DNA of 48,844 bases, taken from Nemertoderma westbladi (taxonomy: Eukaryota > Xenacoelomorpha > Nemertodermatida > Nemertodermatidae). A program made the position numbers and the translations under genes. The notes under the pieces were generated by a model. That model was not told where the DNA came from. It saw only the letters and a program-made list of their open reading frames with translations, and did not search any database. Of this stretch, positions 42,690 through 48,844 are shown in pieces. The stretch's first letter is position 1, and each line of letters starts with the position of its first letter. The stretch covers positions 1 through 48,844 of the forward strand of contig JAUCBJ010003387.1 in NCBI GenBank assembly GCA_032718475.1, in the 5' to 3' direction.

Positions 42690-45600
42690 TTTACAGTTAT
42701 AGGACCAACTCCTACCCTACCCTACCCCCACTACTGTAGGCCTATAATATTACAGTTATAGGACCAACTCCTACCCTACCCCCACTACTAGGCCTATAAT
42801 ATTACAGTTATAGGACCAACTCCTACCCTATCCCCACTACCCACTTCTGAAGGCCTATAATATTACAGTTATAGGACCAACTCCCACCCTATCCCCACTA
42901 CTGTAGGCCTATAATATTACAGTCATAGGACCAACTCCTACCCTACCCCCACCCCCCACTACTGTGACTTAAAGTTATAGGACCCAACTCCTACCCTACC
43001 CCCACTACCCACTACTGTAGGCCTATAATATTACAGTTATAGGACCAACTCCTACCCTACCCCCACTACCCACTACTGAAGGCCTATAATATTACAGTTA
43101 TAGGACCAACTCCCACCCTACCCCCACTACTGTAGGCCTATAATATTACAGTTATAGGACCAACTCCCACCCTACCCCCACTACTGTAGGCCTATAATAT
43201 TACAGTTATAGAACCAACTCCCACCCTACCCCCACTACTGAAGGCCTATAATATTACAGTTATAGGACCCAACTCCTACCCTACCCCCACTACCCATTAC
43301 TGAAGGCCTATAATATTACAGTTATAGGACCAACTCCTACCCTACCCCCACTACCCACTACTGTAGGCCTATAATATTACAGTTATAGGACCAACTCCCA
43401 CCCTACCCCCACTACTGTAGGCCTATAATATTACAGTTATACAGTAGGACCAACTCCCACCCTACCCCCACTACTGTAGGCCTATAATATTACAGTTATA
43501 GGACCAACTCCCACCCTACCCCCACTACCCACTACTGTAGGCCTATAATATTACAGTTATAGGACCAACTCCCACCCTACCCCCACTACTGTAGGCCTAT
43601 AATATTACAGTTATAGGACCAACTCCCACCCTACCCCCACTACCCACTACTGTAGGCCTATAATATTACAGTTATAGGACCAACTCCCACCCTACCCCCA
43701 CTACCCACTACTGTTGGCCTATAATATTACAGTTATAGGACCAACTCCCACCCTACCCCCACTACCCACTACTGTTGGCCTATAATATTACAGTTATAGG
43801 ACCAACTCCTACCCTACCCTACCCTCACTACTGTAGGCCTATAATATTACAGTTATAGGACCAACTCCCACCCTACCCCCACTACTGTAGGCCTATAATA
43901 TTACAGTTATAGGACCAACTCCCACCCTACCCCCACTACTGTAGGCCTATAATATTACAGTTATAGGACCAACTCCCACCCTACCCCCACTACCCACTAC
44001 TGTTGGCCTATAATATTACAGTTATAGGACCAACTCCTACCCTACCCTACCCCCACTACTGTAGGCCTATAATATTACAGTTATAGGACCAACTCCCACC
44101 CTACCCCCACTACCCACTACTGTTGGCCTATAATATTACAGTTATAGGACCAACTCCCACCCTACCCCCACTACCCACTACTGTAGGCCTATAATATTAC
44201 AGTTATAGGACCAACTCCCACCCTACCCCCACTACCCACTACTGTTGGCCTATAATATTACAGTTATAGGACCAACTCCCACCCTACCCCCACTACTGTA
44301 GGCCTATAATATTACAGTTATAGGACCAACTCCTACCCTACCCCCACTACTGTAGGCCTATAATATTACAGTTATAGGACCCAACTCCTACCCTACCCCC
44401 ACTACCCACTACTGTTGGCCTATAATATTACAGTTATAGGACCAACTCCCACCCTACCCCCACTACCCACTACTGTTGGCCTATAATATTACAGTTATAG
44501 GACCAACTCCTACCCTACCCCCACTACCCACTACTGTAGGCCTATAATATTACAGTTATAGGACCAATTCCTACCCTACCCCCACTACTGTAGGCCTATA
44601 ATATTACAGTTATAGGACCAACTCCTACCCTACCCCCACTACCCACTACTGTAGGCCTATAATATTACAGTTATAGGACCAACTCCTACCCTACCCCCAC
44701 TACCCACTACTGTAGGCCTATAATATTACAGTTATAGGACCAACTCCCACCCTACCCCCACTACTGTAGGCCTATAATATTACAGTTATAGGACCAACTC
44801 CACCCCCACTACCCACTACTGAAGGCCTATAATATTACAGTTATAGGACCAACTCCTACCCTACCCCCACTACCCACTACTGTAGGCCTATAATATTACA
44901 GTTATAGGACCAATTCCTACCCTACCCCCACTACTGTAGGCCTATAATATTACAGTTATAGGACCAACTCCTACCCTACCCCCACTACCCACTACTGTAG
45001 GCCTATAATATTACAGTTATAGGACCAACTCCTACCCTACCCCCACTACCCACTACTGTAGGCCTATAATATTACAGTTATAGGACCAACTCCCACCCTA
45101 CCCCCACTACTGTAGGCCTATAATATTACAGTTATAGGACCAACTCCCACCCTACCCCCCACTACTGTAGGCCTATAATATTACAGTTATAGGACCCAAC
45201 TCCTACCCTACCCCCACTACCCACTACTGTAGGCCTATAATATTACAGTTATAGGACCAACTCCTACCCTACCCCCACTACCCACTACTGTAGGCCTATA
45301 ATATTACAGTTATAGGACCAACTCCTACCCTACCCCCACTACCCACTACTGTAGGCCTATAATATTACAGTTATAGGACCAACTCCTACCCTACCCCCAC
45401 TACCCATTACTGAAGGCCTATAATATTACAGTTATAGGACCAACTCCTACCCTACCCCCACTACCCACTACTGTAGGCCTATAATATTACAGTTATAGGA
45501 CCAACTCCCACCCTACCCCCACTACTGTAGGCCTATAATATTACAGTTATAGGACCAACTCCCACCCTACCCCCACTACCCACTACTGTAGGCCTATAAT

Positions 45601-47632
45601 ATTACAGTTATAGGACCCAACTCCTACCCTACCCCCACTACCCACTACTGTAGGCCTATAATATTACAGTTATATGACCAACTCCTACCCTACCCCCACT
45701 ACCCACTACTGTAGGCCTATAATATTACAGTTATAGGACCAACTCCTACCCTACCCCCACTACCCACTACTGTAGGCCTATAATATTACAGTTATAGGAC
45801 CAACTCCTACCCTACCCCCACTACCCACTACTGTAGGCCTATAATATTACAGTTATAGGACCAACTCCTACCCTACCCCCACTACCCACTACTGTAGGCC
45901 TATAATATTACAGTTATAGGACCAACTCCTACCCTACCCCCACTACCCACTACTGTAGGCCTATAATATTACAGTTATAGGACCAACTCCCACCCTACCC
46001 CCACTACTGTAGGCCTATAATATTACAGTTATAGGACCAACTCCCACCCTACCCCCACTACTGTAGGCCTATAATATTACAGTTATAGGACCAACTCCCA
46101 CCCTACCCCCACTACTGTAGGCCTATAATATTACAGTTATAGGACCAACTCCTACCCTACCCCAACTACCCACTACTGTAGGCCTATAATATTACAGTTA
46201 TAGGACCAACTCCTACCCTACCCCCACTACCCACTACTGTAGGCCTATAATATTACAGTTATAGGACCAACTCCCACCCTACCCCCACTACTGTAGGCCT
46301 ATAATATTACAGTTATAGGACCAACTCCCACCCTACCCCCACTACTGTAGGCCTATAATATTACAGTTATAGGACCAAGCCGACCAACTCCCACCCTACC
46401 CCCACTACTGTAGGCCTATAATATTACAGTTATAGGACCAAGCCGACCAACTCCTACCCTACCCCCACTACTGTAGGCCTATATTATTACAGTTATAGGA
46501 CCAACTCCCACCCTACCCCCACTACTGTAGGCCTATAATATTACAGTTATAGAACCAACTCCCACCCTACCCCCCACTACTGAAGGCCTATAATATTACA
46601 GTTATAGGACCAACTCCTACCCTACCCCCACTACCCACTACTGTAGGCCTATAATATTACAGTTATAGGACCAACTCCTACCCTACCCCCCACTACCCAC
46701 TACTGAAGGCCTATAATATTACAGTTATAGGACCAACTCCTACCCTACCCCCCACTACCCACTACTGTAGGCCTATAATATTACAGTTATAGGACCAACT
46801 CCTAACCCTACCCCCACTACCCACTACTGTAGGCCTATAATATTACAGTTATAGGACCAACTCCTACCCTACCCCCACTCCCCACTACTGTAGGCCTATA
46901 ATATTACAGTTATAGGACCAACTCCTACCCCTACCCCCACTACCCACTACTGTAGGCCTATAATATTACAGTTATAGGACCAACTCCTACCCTATCCCCA
47001 CTACCCACTTCTGAAGGCCTATAATATTACAGTTATAGGACCCAACTCCTACCCTACCCCCACTACCCACTTCTGTAGGCCTATAATATTACAGTTATAG
47101 GACCAACTCCCACCCTACCCCCACTACTGTAGGCCTATAATATTACAGTTATAGGACCCAACTCCTACCCTACCCCCCACTACCCACTACTGTAGGCCTA
47201 TAATATTACAGTTATAGGACCATCTCCCACCCTACCCCCACTACTGTAGGCCTATAATATTACAGTTATAGGACCAACTCCCACCCTACCCCCACTACCC
47301 ACTACTGTAGGCCTATACTATTACAGTTATAGGACCAACACTCCTACCTACCCTACCCCCACTACTGTAGGCCTATAATATTACAGTTATAGGACCATCT
47401 CCCACCCTACCCCCACTACTGTAGGCCTATAATATTACAGTGATAGGACCAACTCCTACCCTACCCCCACTACTGTAGGCCTATAATACTACAGTTATAG
47501 GACCAAGTAGACCAACTCCTACCCTACCCCCACTACCCACTACTGTAGGCCTATAATATTACAGTACAGTTATAGGACAAACTCCTACCCTATCCTCACT
47601 ACTGTAGGCCTATAATATTACAGTTATGTGAC
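42690..47632 (+). repeat. 4.9-kb minisatellite of 54/61-bp units
   Basis: Roughly 85 tandem units. The basic 54-bp unit is tgtaggcctataatattac, agttataggaccaactcc, then caccctacccccactac; many units are 61 bp because ccactac is duplicated. The plus strand is C-rich and G-poor in half of each unit. On the minus strand, 61-bp units with the CCCACCCT variant give GGG-tagt-GGGGG-ta-GGG-t-GGG, a canonical G-quadruplex motif. Rare variants mark local duplications: an extra ggaccaagccgacc in two adjacent units (about 46370 and 46430) and acagttatacagtagg near 43430. No coding frame runs through it. Confidence 0.97.
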
Positions 47633-48383
47633 CTAGTTACCGGCGGGAATTTTGATTCGATGTATTTTTAGGTTTGTCATAATCAGATACTGCTTACTGC
47701 TGCTTGCTGTCTGCTACACTGTCACTGCACCTTCCGCTTCTACCAGTCCACACACCGGGTTGTAAACCAATAAAACGAGATAGTACCGGTACACCAGTAG
47801 GCATAGCGGCATAGGCATATCGTATTGTATGTGGTAGGCCAGCGATAGGCAGATAGGGCAGGCAGGCAGGGCCGCCGAGGATAAGAACTCCCGGACAGCC
47901 GGACTAAGACCAGTCTGCCAGTACCAGTTAGACTTTTCTCGGTCTACAGTAAGTATAAATATATTCGGAACGCCCTCTATTACTGGTTACATTATGATTA
48001 TATACAGCATTATAATAAATAATTACCTCGGTCGCGTTGTGGTATCGTAACTAGGCCTATGTCATTATGCTGTTCAGCTGTTAGGATAAATAATTATTGT
48101 ATTAATTAAAACTAGGCCTAATTTATTTTTATTAATATTATCCAAATCCTGTAATACAGTAATAATAGTGCCGCGCAGCTTGTAATACCTTTGATTGAAA
48201 ATGTATACTATGTCAAGCCTAGGCGTGGTGATAACAGTGAATAATGTAATGAAAAAAAAATGAAGTATGACTGTATGAAGTAATCTTCACAAAAAACAAG
48301 ACTTAAACGTAAACCCTAACAAATTATTTAACATATTATGAAATACAATCTTACACAATAACCAAACACGATTTTTGTCAAAA
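47633..48383. other. Intergenic DNA upstream of Abitram
   Basis: It begins with GC-richer tagg/ggcag-rich DNA to about 47930, then AT-rich DNA to the gene. It presumably holds the Abitram promoter; no TATA box or other element was identified with confidence. Confidence 0.35.
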
Positions 48384-48844
48384 ATGGTGGAACATATGAC
48401 AGTTGGCGACAGGTATTACAATAAATGGTACAAACTGAATAGCCGTGGAGCCAACGAGGATATATTAGTTATGCAGCATAGCAATAAACTATGTGTGGTA
48501 ACCTTGGCTGAGTCCCATCCCGCTATCTGTGGAGGTAGTCCCACTATATTTGGAGGAATTCCCGATGCGGTTAAAGGAAGTGCCATAGTAAGCGTTAGTT
48601 TCGACGTTAAACCCGGAGTAAGTCGTCTCAACAACCAGCCGGCTCTCGGTAAACGCAAATTTGGCGCTCCATTCATGGACGCAAACAGTGTGGTCTGTAT
48701 AGTTACGCGTGGCGGTAGACAGTTTAAAATAGAGGCTGGGGTCCGTGGTAAACTTTTGGAAGTCAATAAATCTCTCCTAACTAACCCGGAACTTATCCTT
48801 ACTAAACCCAACTCCAACGGTTACATCGCGATAATTCTTCCTCC
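48384..48844 (+). CDS. ABITRAM: Protein Abitram (FAM206A/Simiate), 5' part, cut by the window end
   Basis: An open frame from ATG at 48384 (aaaATGG context) to the window edge, 153 codons without an intron. Family hallmarks are DRYYNKWYKLN near the start, then ILVMQHSNKLCVVTLAESHP, FDVKPGVSRLNN, GKRKFGAPFM, GVRGKLLEVN and, at the end, PNSNGYIAIILPP. These match Abitram, a glycine-cleavage-H-like small protein reported to bind actin and act in filopodia and dendrites and in nuclear speckles in vertebrates. Relative to the vertebrate protein there is an insertion of about 15 residues after AESHP (CGGSPTIFGGIPDAVKG). About 30-40 C-terminal residues lie outside the window. Confidence 0.9.
   Translation, partial: MVEHMTVGDRYYNKWYKLNSRGANEDILVMQHSNKLCVVTLAESHPAICGGSPTIFGGIPDAVKGSAIVSVSFDVKPGVSRLNNQPALGKRKFGAPFMDANSVVCIVTRGGRQFKIEAGVRGKLLEVNKSLLTNPELILTKPNSNGYIAIILP

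Noticed and set aside
42690-47632. CRISPR-like repeat array
   Set aside because: The repeats are head-to-tail without unique spacers, and the sequence is animal nuclear DNA; it is a minisatellite.
48416-48817. 133-codon minus-strand frame
   Set aside because: It is the antisense shadow of Abitram, whose plus-strand frame has clear family motifs.

Overview
The window is animal nuclear DNA, most likely from a marine invertebrate. The evidence is eukaryotic: GT-AG introns in one gene, metazoan-type housekeeping genes (PSMD12, RMDN1, TTC33, PRELID1, COX17, Abitram), two genes with Cys-loop-receptor-type ligand-binding domains, a BEL/Pao LTR retrotransposon, a decayed LINE, a tRNA-derived SINE and several MITE-like DNA transposons. 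Intergenic DNA is AT-rich, studded with the palindromes TAGGCCTA and TACCGGTA, and interrupted by G/C homopolymers of up to 32 bases. Nearly every confident gene is a single uninterrupted exon, and COX17 and PRELID1 are packed 160 bp apart on one strand. Together with G-quadruplex-prone arrays this would fit a pelagic tunicate (salp-like) genome, but that assignment is a guess; nothing in the window proves the taxon.

Layout. 0-3.7 kb: a TTAA-flanked terminal-inverted-repeat element and a cluster of X-box-like sites. 3.7-5.2 kb: a 1.48-kb foldback transposon with a perfect 8-bp target duplication. 5.7-9.5 kb (minus): three exons of a divergent Cys-loop-like protein gene; its introns hold a piggyBac-type MITE and a LINE on the opposite strand. 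11.4-13.6 kb (minus): two intronless TPR-protein genes, RMDN1 and TTC33. 14.06-15.26 kb: a non-autonomous transposon built around 22 copies of the palindrome CTACGCGTAG. 15.6-19.0 kb: dispersed repeats, a SINE and a 68-bp tandem array. 19.0-30.76 kb: an 11.76-kb BEL/Pao retrotransposon, minus strand, with nearly identical 1.26-kb LTRs and a 5-bp target duplication inside the 68-bp array. It keeps gag, zinc knuckles and protease but lacks reverse transcriptase and integrase. 32.0-33.4 kb: a second foldback element. 33.6-35.0 kb (plus): PSMD12. 36.1-37.3 kb (minus): an intronless anion-channel-type Cys-loop receptor. 39.2-40.2 kb (minus): COX17 then PRELID1. 40.4-41.4 kb: a second, inverted 68-bp array flanked by hairpin repeats. 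42.7-47.6 kb: a 4.9-kb minisatellite of 54/61-bp units with G-quadruplex potential. 48.38 kb to the end (plus): the 5' part of Abitram.

Functionally the genes are unrelated housekeeping and signalling genes. Three concern mitochondria (RMDN1, PRELID1, COX17); PRELID1 and COX17 act in the same compartment, the intermembrane space, and may be co-transcribed. Much of the rest is repeats and transposons with nested insertions.
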